From assembly GCF_000716675.1 (NCBI RefSeq), contig NZ_JNXT01000023.1, positions 70,930 through 134,929 on the forward strand: DNA of 64,000 bases. The letters run 5' to 3'. This DNA comes from Streptomyces alboflavus (lineage in GTDB: Bacteria > Actinomycetota > Actinomycetes > Streptomycetales > Streptomycetaceae). Numbering within the stretch: position 1 is the first letter of the stretch; the number at the start of each line of letters is the position of its first letter. Under the pieces are notes generated by a model. The model was not told the DNA's origin. It saw only the letters and a program-made list of their open reading frames with translations, and searched no databases. Position numbers and translations under genes: made by a program. This document shows, piece after piece, positions 7,264 through 15,460 of this stretch.

Positions 7264-8301
7264 GTGCCCGTCACCCGAAAGCTCCGTACCCCCCTGCTCT
7301 CCGCGAGCGCCCTCGCGGGCGCCGCCGCGCTCGTCCTCCAGACCGCGCTGCCCGCGCAGGCCGCCGTGGACTTCGACGTGACCGCGACGGTGGAGACCGC
7401 GCCGGTGTCGCACAGCGGGGACGCCGCCGACGACCCGGCGATCTGGGTGCACCCGGACGACCCGGCGAAGTCCGTCGTGGTGGGCACGGACAAGAAGGGC
7501 GCACTCGAGGTGTACGACCTCAAGGGTGCGCGCGTCCAGCGGATCGACGGGGACCACGGCAACAACGTCGACGTGCGCGGCGATGTCGTCGTGTCCGCGG
7601 ACGACGAGGCCGCGGGCGGCGACGGCGCGCTGCACGTGTACCGGATCGACCCGGCCACGCGGCGCCTCAAGCACCTCAAGGACGTCCCGACCGAGGTCAC
7701 CGCGCACGGCGTCTGCCTGTACCGGTCCCCGCAGTCCGGGAAGCTCTACGCCTACCCGAACTCCACCTCGGGCCGCGTCGAGCAGTGGGAACTCGCCGTC
7801 AGCGGCGACTCGGTGACGGCGACCTCCGTGCGGCTCTTCGACGCCGGGTCCGCCGTCGAGGGCTGCTACGCGGACGAGAGCAACGGCAAGCTCTACCTCG
7901 GCGAGGAGGACGTCGGCGTGTGGGTGTACGGCGCCGAGCCGGGCGCCGGGACCGCCCGCACCAAGCTCGACTCCACCGGCTCCGGCGGCCACCTGACCGC
8001 CGACACCGAGGGCATCGCCGCCGCCGGGAACCGCCTGTTCGTCTCCTCGCAGGGCAGCGACGACTTCACCGTGTACGACCGGCGCAGCGGCGCCTACCTC
8101 GGCCGCTTCGGTGTCGCGTCCGGCACCGCCGCCGACGACTGCGAGGACACCGACGGCATCGACGCGACCGCCACGGCCCTCGGGTCCGCCTTCCCCAAGG
8201 GCGTGTTCATCTGCCAGGACGGCTCCAACGGCGCGCCCGGCTCCAGCGGCAACCAGAACTTCAAGTTCGTACCGCTGGAGCGGATCACCGACCGCGTCTG
8301 A
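7264..8301 (+). CDS. Secreted beta-propeller (3-)phytase
   Basis: A 345-residue protein with a Sec signal peptide (VPVTRKLRT basic n-region, hydrophobic LLSASALAGAAALVLQTAL, cleavage near AQAA). The mature part has the BPP-family calcium phytase motifs: DDPAIWVHPDDPAKS, GTDKKGALEVYDLKG, NNVDVR, EGCYAD, LYLGEED, LTADTEGIAA, LFVSSQGSDDFTVYDR and TDGID. These enzymes use bound calcium to hydrolyse phytate outside the cell. The GTG at 7264 follows GAAAGAGGA. The gene sits directly after olsBA and has its own PHO-box-like site, consistent with a phosphate-scavenging role. Confidence 0.93.
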   Translation: MPVTRKLRTPLLSASALAGAAALVLQTALPAQAAVDFDVTATVETAPVSHSGDAADDPAIWVHPDDPAKSVVVGTDKKGALEVYDLKGARVQRIDGDHGNNVDVRGDVVVSADDEAAGGDGALHVYRIDPATRRLKHLKDVPTEVTAHGVCLYRSPQSGKLYAYPNSTSGRVEQWELAVSGDSVTATSVRLFDAGSAVEGCYADESNGKLYLGEEDVGVWVYGAEPGAGTARTKLDSTGSGGHLTADTEGIAAAGNRLFVSSQGSDDFTVYDRRSGAYLGRFGVASGTAADDCEDTDGIDATATALGSAFPKGVFICQDGSNGAPGSSGNQNFKFVPLERITDRV

Positions 8302-8316
8302 GCCCGGCCGGGCTCA
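8299..8316. terminator. Perfect 18-bp palindrome spanning two convergent stop codons
   Basis: TGAGCCCGGCCGGGCTCA is its own reverse complement. Its left TGA is the phytase stop, and its right TCA is the stop of the convergent membrane protein. As RNA it folds into a 7-bp stem with a four-base loop on either transcript, so it probably serves as a shared terminator that begins inside the coding regions. Confidence 0.55.
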
Positions 8317-9681
8317 CCAGCCCGTGAACAGGAGGTGGTTGACGGCGAGGGCGAGCACCGCCTGAGCCGTCAGCCACGCCCGCGCGGACGGGCGTGGCAG
8401 GAGCGCCGCCGCGGGCAGCAGGAACAGCGCGAACGGCAGCCAGATGCGTTCCGTCTCCGCCTTGCTCATGCCGGACAGGTCCGCGGCGGCGACCGCGAGG
8501 AGGGCTGCGAGGGCCAGGCCCACGAGACGGTCCGTCGCCGTCGTGTCCCGGGTCCGCCAGCGGTGTACCGCGCCCGGCGCCGCCGTGAGCGTCCGCCGCA
8601 GCCCCGCCACCGTCGCGAGCCCGACGACGAACACCGTGCACGCCGGATTGGCCCACACCCAGTACCAGTACGGGCGGACGCCCGCCGCCCCCTGGTAGTA
8701 GCGCTCCACCAACAGGTGGTACGCCTCCCACCAGTCGAAGCCGAACGCCGTGAACACCAGCGGCACCACCACCGCGCCCGCCACGAAGTACGGCAGCGGG
8801 CGCGGCGAGCGGGCGATCAGCAGGACACCGGCGGCGATCACTGCGAAGAGCGTCAGGCCGTACGACAGGTAGCAGGTCAGGCCGAACAGCAGGCCGGCGC
8901 CGGTGGCGGCGAGGGCGGGGGAGCGGACCGTGCGCGTCGCCGCCAGGGTGAGCAGCGCGATCATCCAGGCCGCGACGGCCGCGAAGTAGCCGTCCGCCGA
9001 CGCCCCCATCCATACGGCGGCGGGCGCGAGCACCAGGAACGGCGCCGCGCGGCGGGCCGTCGCCTCGTCCGCCAGCGCCCGCACGGTGAGGAGCACGGCG
9101 AGGACCGCCGTGCCGCCCGCCGTGATGACGAACGCGCCCGCCCAGCCACCGCCGCCCAGGCCGATCCGGTCCAGGAGGACGAACGTCAGCGGCGCGGCCG
9201 GGGGGTGGCCCGCGGTGTGCGCGGGCCAGTGGTACTCGCCGGGCACCTGCACGATGTGGTGCGTGAAGTCCCGCAGCGTCGCCGGGATGTCGTCGAACCG
9301 GTCGATCACCCGCAAGTACTCGTACTTCGTGGTGAGGCGCTCCGCGACGCCGCGGTGCCAGCCGTCGACCAGGGCGAGGGACCAGATCCAGGCGGTGGAG
9401 CCCGCCCACGCGGCGGTGAGGAGGGCCCGCCAGGGCAGGCGTGCGGCGAGCGCGGGCCCGTACGCGACGACGAGGGCGGCCACGGCGAGCGCGGCCGGGG
9501 TGCCCGGCCCGATGTGCGGGTCCCACTTGGCGTACAGGGGAGGCCAGTTGACGTGGAGGCTGCCGTCGTGGTTCTCCAGGTACCGGCCGACGACGACGGC
9601 CGCGGTGACGAGGAGGACGGCGAGGGCGGCGACGGCGAGGTCCCGGCGGGGGCCGGGCGGGCGGGGTTCGGGGTGGTTCAC
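8314..9681 (-). CDS. Polytopic membrane protein, probable glycosyltransferase-C/mannosyltransferase-like
   Basis: A 455-residue protein with about ten to twelve hydrophobic segments and a large extracytoplasmic loop after the first helix (NHDGSLHVNWPPLYAKWDPHIGPG). Loop motifs such as EYHWPAHTAGHPPAAPLTFVLLDRIG and YYQGAAGVRPYWYWVWANP suggest a GT-C-type polyprenyl-phosphate-sugar transferase, but no diagnostic metal motif is certain. I choose the GTG at 9681 (VNHPEPRPPG). It may instead be a membrane protein of unknown function. It is convergent with the phytase and divergent from the cytochrome/Moco gene. Confidence 0.65.
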   Translation of the reverse strand: MNHPEPRPPGPRRDLAVAALAVLLVTAAVVVGRYLENHDGSLHVNWPPLYAKWDPHIGPGTPAALAVAALVVAYGPALAARLPWRALLTAAWAGSTAWIWSLALVDGWHRGVAERLTTKYEYLRVIDRFDDIPATLRDFTHHIVQVPGEYHWPAHTAGHPPAAPLTFVLLDRIGLGGGGWAGAFVITAGGTAVLAVLLTVRALADEATARRAAPFLVLAPAAVWMGASADGYFAAVAAWMIALLTLAATRTVRSPALAATGAGLLFGLTCYLSYGLTLFAVIAAGVLLIARSPRPLPYFVAGAVVVPLVFTAFGFDWWEAYHLLVERYYQGAAGVRPYWYWVWANPACTVFVVGLATVAGLRRTLTAAPGAVHRWRTRDTTATDRLVGLALAALLAVAAADLSGMSKAETERIWLPFALFLLPAAALLPRPSARAWLTAQAVLALAVNHLLFTGW

Positions 9682-9874
9682 CCTTGGCACGGTAGGGCGC
9701 CGAGGGCGGTGGACGGCGGGTCTGCGGGCCCGCGTCACCGAACCGTCAGATCTTGTGGCCCCGAGGCGCCGTCAGCGTTTCGTCATGAGTCGTGACCGTC
9801 GAACCGCAGGTCGCGCGGCTTACGGTCGGGGCAGGGCGACGGACCCACGTCGCGTGGACCGCTGAGGACGCAGC

Positions 9875-11212
9875 ATGCGTGACGTACCCCCACCATCCCG
9901 CAGGACCCGCCTTCGGACATCGCTCCGCGCGGCCCCGACGAGACTCAAGGACCGCTCGCCGTCGGCGCCCGGCTTCTGGCGCAGTCCGCTGCGCGGGACG
10001 TGGTTCACCGCCGTGCTCGGCACGGTGCTCCTGTTCGGGATGACCCTCCTGTTCGTCACCGGCCTGCTGTCGTACGCCGCGTACAACCCCGACCTCGCGC
10101 CGGTCAACGACAAGACACCCGACAAGGGCCTGCTCGGCTTCTACCTCTTCTCCTGGCCCACCGACCCGCACTGGCTGTACCGGCTCACCCAGGGCCTGCA
10201 CGTCACCGTCGGGATCACGCTGATCCCGGTGCTCCTCGCCAAGCTGTGGTCGGTGCTCCCGAAGCTGTTCGCGCTGCCACCCGCGCGGTCCCTCGGCCAC
10301 GCCCTGGAACGGCTCTCGCTGCTCCTGCTCGTGGGCGGCGCGCTCTTCGTGTTCGCGACCGGCGTCCTCAACGTCCAGTTGGAGTACGTCTTCCCCGGGT
10401 CGTTCTACCCGCTGCACTTCTACGGCGCGTGGGTGTTCTTCGCCGCCTTCGTCGCGCACGCGGCGCTGAAGCTGCCGCAGACGGTACGGGTGCTGCGCGC
10501 GGGCGGGCTGCGGGAGCGGCTGCGCACCCACGAGGGGCACGGCCCCGACGACGAGGGCGAGGACGGCCTCGCCGCGCCCCGGCCCGCCGAGCCCACCGTG
10601 TCCCGGCGCGGTGCGCTCGGCCTCGTCGGCGGTGGCTCGCTGCTCCTGTTCGCCACGACGGCGGGGCAGAGCTTCGACGGGTGGCCGCGCGCCACCGCCC
10701 TGTTCGCCCCGCACGGCGGCGCCGAACCCGGCCGCGGGCCCGGCGCCTTCCAGGTCAACAAGACCGCCCGGTCCGTGGGCGTCGGCCCGGACCGCACCGG
10801 CGAGTCCTGGCGGCTCGTCGTCGCGGGCCCCGGCCGCACCCTGCGCCTGACCCGCGCCGACCTGCTCGGCCTGGCCCAGCACACCGCCGACCTGCCCATC
10901 GCCTGCGTCGAGGGCTGGTCGACGTCCGACCAGGCGTGGAGCGGCGTACGGCTGCGGGACCTCGCCGCGCTCGCCGGGTACGAGGACGACGCACCCGCCG
11001 TACTCGTCGAATCACTCCAGCTCCGGGGCTCCTTCCGCAAGGCGGCCCTGCGCGACAACCAGGTCCGCGACCCCCGCTCCCTGCTGGCGCTGCGCGTCAA
11101 CGGCGCCGACCTGACGCCGGACCACGGCTACCCGGCCCGCGTCATCGTGCCCGCCGCGCCGGGCGTACTGAACACCAAATGGGTGTCCCGGCTGACCTTC
11201 GGAGAACTGTGA
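9875..11212 (+). CDS. Cytochrome b-type membrane domain fused to sulfite-oxidase-family Moco domain
   Basis: A 445-residue fusion. Residues about 40-215 hold four transmembrane helices (TVLLFGMTLLFVTGLLSYAAY, LTQGLHVTVGITLIPVLLAK, LLLLVGGALFVFATGVLNV, LHFYGAWVFFAAFVAHAALK) with histidines placed as in di-haem cytochrome b. A twin-arginine-like SRRGALGLVGGGSL then precedes an exported oxidoreductase domain. That domain has the family's conserved cysteine (PIACVEGW, Cys344) that ligates molybdenum, and the GYPARVIVPAAPGVLNTKWV ending. Substrate and electron partner are unknown. The stop overlaps the start of the next gene (TGATG). Confidence 0.85.
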   Translation: MRDVPPPSRRTRLRTSLRAAPTRLKDRSPSAPGFWRSPLRGTWFTAVLGTVLLFGMTLLFVTGLLSYAAYNPDLAPVNDKTPDKGLLGFYLFSWPTDPHWLYRLTQGLHVTVGITLIPVLLAKLWSVLPKLFALPPARSLGHALERLSLLLLVGGALFVFATGVLNVQLEYVFPGSFYPLHFYGAWVFFAAFVAHAALKLPQTVRVLRAGGLRERLRTHEGHGPDDEGEDGLAAPRPAEPTVSRRGALGLVGGGSLLLFATTAGQSFDGWPRATALFAPHGGAEPGRGPGAFQVNKTARSVGVGPDRTGESWRLVVAGPGRTLRLTRADLLGLAQHTADLPIACVEGWSTSDQAWSGVRLRDLAALAGYEDDAPAVLVESLQLRGSFRKAALRDNQVRDPRSLLALRVNGADLTPDHGYPARVIVPAAPGVLNTKWVSRLTFGEL

Positions 11213-11754
11213 TGAAGCGTGTGCACGCCTCGACGAAGCAGGTGACCGCCCCGCTGAAGCGCGTGACCGCCCTCGTGCGGCGCTGGTACGGGGAAGGCCC
11301 GCTCCACCTTCTGCTGCTGCTCGCCTCGTTCGCGCTCGCGCTCTACGCGGGCGTGCGGCTGCTCGCCGACGACTGGGTGATGGTCGCGGTGTGGTTCGTG
11401 GGGGCGGCGCTGCTGCACGACCTGGTCCTGGTGCCGGTGTACGCGGCCGCCGACCGCGCGGTGACGGCACTCGTCGGCGGACGCGACGGTGGCCGCCGGG
11501 AGCGGACGATGTACGTCCGCGTCCCGGCGGCGCTGTCCCTGCTGCTCCTGCTGGTCTGGTACCCGCTGATCACCCGTCAGGTGCCGCGCTACGAACGGTC
11601 GACGGCACTGCCCGCCGACGTGTTCCTGACGCGCTGGCTGCTGGTGACGGCGGCGCTGTTCGCGGGCTCGGCGCTGTGGTTCGCGGTGCGCGCGTGGTCG
11701 GCGGCACGGTCGGCGTCGCGGTCGGGGCGGGAGGAGGGCGCGGGGCGGGGGTGA
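11212..11754 (+). CDS. Small integral membrane protein, partner of the Moco/cytochrome fusion
   Basis: A 180-residue protein with about four hydrophobic segments (LHLLLLLASFALALYAGVRLL, WVMVAVWFVGAALLHDLVLVPVYA, VRVPAALSLLLLLVWYPLITRQ, WLLVTAALFAGSALWFAVRAW). It is translationally coupled to the upstream cytochrome b/Moco gene (TGATG overlap), so it may be an accessory subunit or assembly factor. I do not recognise a named family. Its last 166 bp are antisense to the tail of the convergent methyltransferase. Confidence 0.75.
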   Translation: MKRVHASTKQVTAPLKRVTALVRRWYGEGPLHLLLLLASFALALYAGVRLLADDWVMVAVWFVGAALLHDLVLVPVYAAADRAVTALVGGRDGGRRERTMYVRVPAALSLLLLLVWYPLITRQVPRYERSTALPADVFLTRWLLVTAALFAGSALWFAVRAWSAARSASRSGREEGAGRG

Positions 11755-12602
11755 CGCGGGGTGGGGGTGTGCGCGGCAGCAGTGTGTACGGCAGGGGTGT
11801 GTGCGGCGGGGCTGTGCGCCTTGGGTGTGTGTGCGGCAGGGCTGTGCGCGGTCGGGCGGTCTGCCGTGGCCCGCGCCCGCTGTGCGTCCGGTACGGCCCG
11901 TGCCGCGCGCCCCTCGGCCTCCTCGTGGGGGTCCCGGCGGCGCAGCGCCACGAAGCGGCGGCCGTCCGCCGACCATTGGTCGGCGACCTGCCAGCCCGCC
12001 GCGCGGGCGTGGCCGATGAGCGCGGGCGTGCCGATCCTGGCCCAGGGGAAGGCCTCGCCGGGATCGGCAAGTCCCCTGCCGTCGTCGAGATGCACCCGCA
12101 CCCGCTCGTCGATGTCGACGGGCGCGGTCTCGGCGATGAGCAGACCGCGCGGCGCCAGGAGTTCGGCCACCCGCGCGAGCAGCGCGGCGGGGTCGCCCCC
12201 GATGCCGATGTTGCCGTCCATGAGCAGCGCGGTGCCCCAACGCCCCTCGCCGGGCAGCGTCTCGAACACCGACCGGCGCAGGGCCGTCCCGCCGAGTGCC
12301 AGTGTGTGCAGGACCGCCGCCTCGCTCACGTCGATGCCGAGCGCGCGCCGGCCGAGCGCGGCGAGCGCGGCCACCAGGCGGCCGGGGCCGCAGCCGATGT
12401 CGAGGACGGGCTCCGCGCAGCGACGCAGCGCCGACAGGTCGGCCGGGTCGGGCGCCGCGCACCAGCGCTCCACGTCCAGCGGCAGCAGCCAGCCGTCCGT
12501 ACGGCGCAGGAACAGCGGGCCGCGCCCGGCGCGCAGCGCGTCGGCGTACGGCCCCGCGCACCACGAAGGGACCGCGTCCGGAGGGGGTGCGACCGTGCTC
12601 AT
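11589..12602 (-). CDS. Class I SAM-dependent methyltransferase with pentapeptide-repeat tail
   Basis: A 337-residue protein. Residues 66-74 (VLDIGCGPG) are the SAM-binding motif I, followed by GIDVSEAAV (motif II acid), GTALLMDGNIGIGGDP and RGLLIAETAPVDIDERV. After about residue 230 the globular domain gives way to a low-complexity tail with pentapeptide repeats of the type PAAHT, then a basic segment read antisense through the neighbouring membrane gene. The catalytic domain is sound, but the last 55 residues look like readthrough after repeat expansion. It is transcribed with the two upstream sugar-transfer genes (4-bp overlap at 12599-12602). The methylated substrate is unknown. Confidence 0.85.
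   Translation of the reverse strand: MSTVAPPPDAVPSWCAGPYADALRAGRGPLFLRRTDGWLLPLDVERWCAAPDPADLSALRRCAEPVLDIGCGPGRLVAALAALGRRALGIDVSEAAVLHTLALGGTALRRSVFETLPGEGRWGTALLMDGNIGIGGDPAALLARVAELLAPRGLLIAETAPVDIDERVRVHLDDGRGLADPGEAFPWARIGTPALIGHARAAGWQVADQWSADGRRFVALRRRDPHEEAEGRAARAVPDAQRARATADRPTAHSPAAHTPKAHSPAAHTPAVHTAAAHTPTPRHPRPAPSSRPDRDADRAADHARTANHSAEPANSAAVTSSQRVRNTSAGSAVDRS
11767..11856. repeat. 15-bp tandem repeat, six units, in the methyltransferase tail
   Basis: Six consecutive 15-bp units start at 11767, 11782, 11797, 11812, 11827 and 11842, with a consensus near GTGTGTGCGGCAGGG. On the minus strand they encode the five-residue repeat AHTPA/AHSPA. The period is a multiple of three and keeps the reading frame open. 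Confidence 0.8.
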
Positions 12603-13240
12603 CGGCGCCCGGCCCCGGCCAGGCGGGCGAGTTCCGCCGCGAACCGGGTGTCCGGCGCGGCCGCCGCGACCGCCGCCGCGTCGGCCGCCGTGTCGACGTC
12701 CCGCAGCACCGGCAGGTCGCGCACACGCAGGCCCGCGGCGGTGAGGCGGGCGCGCTGCACGGCGCCCGTGGTCGGCGTCGACATCGGCACGCCCCGCAGC
12801 AGCCCCGGATCGGGTACGGCCAGGCCGAGTGCCCAGAACCCGCCGTCCGCCGCAGGACCGAACCAGGCGTCGGCGGCCCGCCAGGCGTCCCCCGCGAGCA
12901 CGGGGGCGAGCAGCGCGGGGGAGACCTGCGGGGTGTCCATGCCGACGAGCAGCGCGGGCCCCGCACAGACCCCGAACGCCCCGGCGAGCCGCTCGTCCAA
13001 CCCGCCCGCACCCTGCGGCACTACCTCGAAGCCGTCCGGGAGCCAGGGCCCGGGCGCCCCGTCGAGGACGAGCACCCGCCGCCGCGCGGGCACGTCGAGC
13101 ACGACGTGCAGGGTGTCGACGAGCGCGGCCTCGGCGAGCCGGGCGGCCTCAGCGGGCGAGTAGGGCGGGGTGAGCCGGGTCTTCACCCGGCCGGGGACGG
13201 GGGCCTTGGCGATGATGAGGAGGGTGAGGTCGGTGGTCAT
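12599..13240 (-). CDS. TIGR04282-type (DUF2064, CofC-like) glycosyl/nucleotidyltransferase
   Basis: A 213-residue protein with the LLIIAKAPVPGRVKTRLTPPYSPAEAARLAEAAL N-terminal signature of the DUF2064/TIGR04282 family, then PALLVGMDTPQVSP and AADGGFWALGLAVPDP. This is a Rossmann-like nucleotide-sugar or nucleotidyl-transfer fold related to CofC. Automated annotations call the family 'arsenosugar biosynthesis glycosyltransferase', but nothing in this neighbourhood is an arsenic gene. It overlaps the GT2 gene upstream and the methyltransferase downstream by 4 bp each, so all three are one operon. Confidence 0.85.
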   Translation of the reverse strand: MTTDLTLLIIAKAPVPGRVKTRLTPPYSPAEAARLAEAALVDTLHVVLDVPARRRVLVLDGAPGPWLPDGFEVVPQGAGGLDERLAGAFGVCAGPALLVGMDTPQVSPALLAPVLAGDAWRAADAWFGPAADGGFWALGLAVPDPGLLRGVPMSTPTTGAVQRARLTAAGLRVRDLPVLRDVDTAADAAAVAAAAPDTRFAAELARLAGAGRR

Positions 13241-14079
13241 CGCGTCCAGCCCTCCCGCGTCGGCCGCGCCGCCGTGCCCGGAGGTTCGGCGAGTACGGCG
13301 CGCATGTCCCGTACCGCCTGCCAGGTGCCCCGCCACGTACCGGTGACCTTCGACTTGCCGGTGCGCGGCAGGTAGGGCACGTCGCGCTCCTCGACCCGCC
13401 AGCCCGCGTCGGCGGCCCGCACCACCATCTGCAGCGGGTAGCCGCTGCGCCGGTCCGTCAGGGCCAGGGCGAGCAGGTCCGCGCGGCGGGCCGCCCGCAG
13501 CGGGCCCAGGTCGTGCAGGCGCAGGCCGGTGCGGCGGCGCAGCATCCGGGCGAGGGCGAGGTTGCCCGCGCGGGCGTGGGCGGGCCAGGTGCCGCGCGCC
13601 TGGGGGCGCCGACGGCCCAGGACGAGATCGGTGCGGCCCGCGGCCACGTCGCGTACGAACGGTTCGAGGTCGCGCGGATCCAGGGACCCGTCGCAGTCGC
13701 AGAAGCAGACCACGTCCGCGTCCGCCGCGGTGAGCCCCGCGTGGCACGCGGCGCCGAAGCCGCGCCTCGGCTCGTGCACCACGGTCGCCCCGAGCGAGCG
13801 CGCCACCTCCGCGGAGCCGTCCGTGGAACCGTTGTCCACGACGATCGCGCGCCAGCCCGCCGGGACCCGCGCGAGCACCCACGGCAGCGCGGCCGCCTCG
13901 TCGAGGCAGGGCAGGACGAGGTCGGCCCGCGTGGGCGGCGGCGCGGCGGCCGGGTCCGGGGGCGCGGGGGCCGGCGACGTGAGGTCGTCCGGGGGCGCCA
14001 GGTCGTCCGGAGACGCGGAGGTGCCGGGGGCGGCGTGCGAGCCGTGGGCGTCGGGGGAGGAGTGGTTCACGGCATTCAC
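13237..14079 (-). CDS. Family 2 glycosyltransferase (DPM/dolichyl-phosphate-sugar synthase-like)
   Basis: A 280-residue protein. A Pro/Asp-rich leader of about 50 residues precedes a GT-A domain: ADLVLPCLDEAAALPWVLARVP, AIVVDNGSTDGSAEVARSLGATVVHEPRRGFGAACHAG and DADVVCFCDCDGSLDP, where DCD holds the metal/nucleotide-binding acids, then GRRRPQARGTWP and KSKVTGTWRGT. It should transfer a sugar from an NDP-sugar, probably to a polyprenyl phosphate. The start is a GTG at 14079, with another GTG at 14070 equally placed. It is the first gene of the GT2/DUF2064/methyltransferase operon. Confidence 0.88.
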   Translation of the reverse strand: MNAVNHSSPDAHGSHAAPGTSASPDDLAPPDDLTSPAPAPPDPAAAPPPTRADLVLPCLDEAAALPWVLARVPAGWRAIVVDNGSTDGSAEVARSLGATVVHEPRRGFGAACHAGLTAADADVVCFCDCDGSLDPRDLEPFVRDVAAGRTDLVLGRRRPQARGTWPAHARAGNLALARMLRRRTGLRLHDLGPLRAARRADLLALALTDRRSGYPLQMVVRAADAGWRVEERDVPYLPRTGKSKVTGTWRGTWQAVRDMRAVLAEPPGTAARPTREGWTR

Positions 14080-14115
14080 CCTACGAAGCGAAAAGGTGCA
14101 AAAGGGGCATCGCTT

Positions 14116-14220
14116 CCTTACGAAACACGGACGTCCCGTCCCCGTGGAACAGGGCGACGCCGGGCTTTCGGGGACGGTGGCCCCCCCTTCGCGCCGACGG
14201 CCGCCAAGTCCTTACGAAAC
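14116..14220. promoter_or_regulatory. Paired TCCTTACGAAAC direct repeats between the GT operon and the OmpR gene
   Basis: The identical dodecamer TCCTTACGAAAC occurs at 14116-14127 and 14209-14220 within the 208-bp divergent region. Two copies in one orientation about 93 bp apart, directly before a response-regulator gene, suggest binding sites for that OmpR-type protein acting on itself and on the divergent glycosyltransferase operon (inference). Confidence 0.4.
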
Positions 14221-14287
14221 GAGGACAACCGCAGGCCGTGGCAGCTCTCCGTCCTCGCGCGCGGGCACGTGGTGCGAGGCTTGTCGC

Positions 14288-15460
14288 ATGGACACACCAC
14301 CCTCGGGGCCCGACGCCCACGAGCCCGCACACCCCGGCCCCGGCGCCCGCGTCCTCGTCGTGGACGACGACCGCACCGTCGCCGAGGTCGTCACCGGCTA
14401 CCTGGAGCGCGCCGGGTTCGAGGTGGAGCAGGCGGAGGACGGCCCGGCCGCCCTCGAACGCGCCGCCGCCCGCCGCCCCGACCTCGTCGTGCTCGACCTG
14501 ATGCTGCCCGGAATGGACGGCCTGGAGGTCTGCCGCAGGCTCCGGGCGCGGGGGCCCGTGCCCGTGATCATGCTGACGGCGCGGGGCGACGAGGACGACC
14601 GGATCCTGGGCCTGGAGGTGGGGGCCGACGACTACGTCACCAAGCCGTTCAGCCCGCGCGAACTGGTGCTCCGGGTCGAGTCGGTGCTGCGCCGCAGCCA
14701 GGCGTCCGCCCGCCCCCGCCCGCGCCCCGGCGGCGCGCTGCTGCGCACGGCGGGCATCGGCCTCGACCCCGAGGCCCGCCGCGCCACCAAGAACGGCACC
14801 GAACTCGCCTTGACCGTAAGGGAGTTCGACCTCCTCGCGTTCTTCCTGCGCCACCCCGGGCGGGCCTTCGGCCGGGAGGAGCTGATGCGCGAGGTCTGGG
14901 GCTGGGACTTCGGCGATCTGTCCACGGTGACGGTCCATGTGCGCAGGCTGCGCGGGAAGGTGGAGGACGATCCGGCGGCGCCGCGGCTGATCCAGACGGT
15001 GTGGGGGGTCGGGTACCGCCTCGACGGGGCGGATCCGTTCGATGGGGCGGGCCTGGTCGACGGGGCGGGCTCCCCTGGCGGGGAGGGCCCCCTCGGTGCG
15101 GCGAGGCGCCTCGGCGGGGAGGGCCCCCTCGGCGCGGCGGGGCCCCTCAGCGAGGCGGGCCCCCTCGGCAGGGCGGACTGGGAGCCGGGGGCGGACGTAG
15201 ATCCAGCGGCGGACGTCGATCAGCGGGCGGATGCCGATCAGCGGGCGGACGCGGATGTGGACCTGGCGACGGGTACGGACCCGGCGCAGGCTGCGGACCC
15301 GAGGGCCACCGCAGCCCAGGCGACGCGTGCGGCCATGGACCCGAAGTCAGCCGCACACGCGGCCCACGCGGGCGTGGCCCCGCACCCTCAGCCCGGCGGG
15401 AGGCGCCCCCAGCCCGGCGGGAGCCACCCCCACCCCGACGGAAGTCACCCCCACCCATGA
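14288..15460 (+). CDS. OmpR-family response regulator with long low-complexity C-terminal extension
   Basis: A 390-residue protein, about 150 longer than the family norm. The receiver domain (residues 20-135) has the acidic pair in VVDDDRT, phosphoacceptor Asp70 (DLVVLDLMLPGMDG) and Lys119. The winged-helix effector covers about residues 148-245, ending VWGVGYRLDG. Residues 250-390 are then repetitive: GGEGPLGAA-type units, AxADVDQRAD-type units and PQPGG/PHPDGS units, with no predicted fold. It ends ATGA over the start of the cognate kinase. The extension may be tolerated repeat expansion between coupled genes. Confidence 0.9.
   Translation: MDTPPSGPDAHEPAHPGPGARVLVVDDDRTVAEVVTGYLERAGFEVEQAEDGPAALERAAARRPDLVVLDLMLPGMDGLEVCRRLRARGPVPVIMLTARGDEDDRILGLEVGADDYVTKPFSPRELVLRVESVLRRSQASARPRPRPGGALLRTAGIGLDPEARRATKNGTELALTVREFDLLAFFLRHPGRAFGREELMREVWGWDFGDLSTVTVHVRRLRGKVEDDPAAPRLIQTVWGVGYRLDGADPFDGAGLVDGAGSPGGEGPLGAARRLGGEGPLGAAGPLSEAGPLGRADWEPGADVDPAADVDQRADADQRADADVDLATGTDPAQAADPRATAAQATRAAMDPKSAAHAAHAGVAPHPQPGGRRPQPGGSHPHPDGSHPHP

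Noticed and set aside
9661..9700. A fourth PHO box (GTTCAC word near 9675).
   Set aside because: The two half-units are 10 bp apart rather than 11 and lie in the first codons of the minus-strand membrane gene.
12599..13240. Arsenosugar biosynthesis gene, as the family name suggests.
   Set aside because: No arsenic methyltransferase, radical SAM enzyme or resistance gene is in the neighbourhood, so the family label alone is not evidence.
14060..14080. PHO-box-like GTTCAC at the GT2 start.
   Set aside because: The TTCAC words are only 9 bp apart and overlap codons of the GT2 leader.
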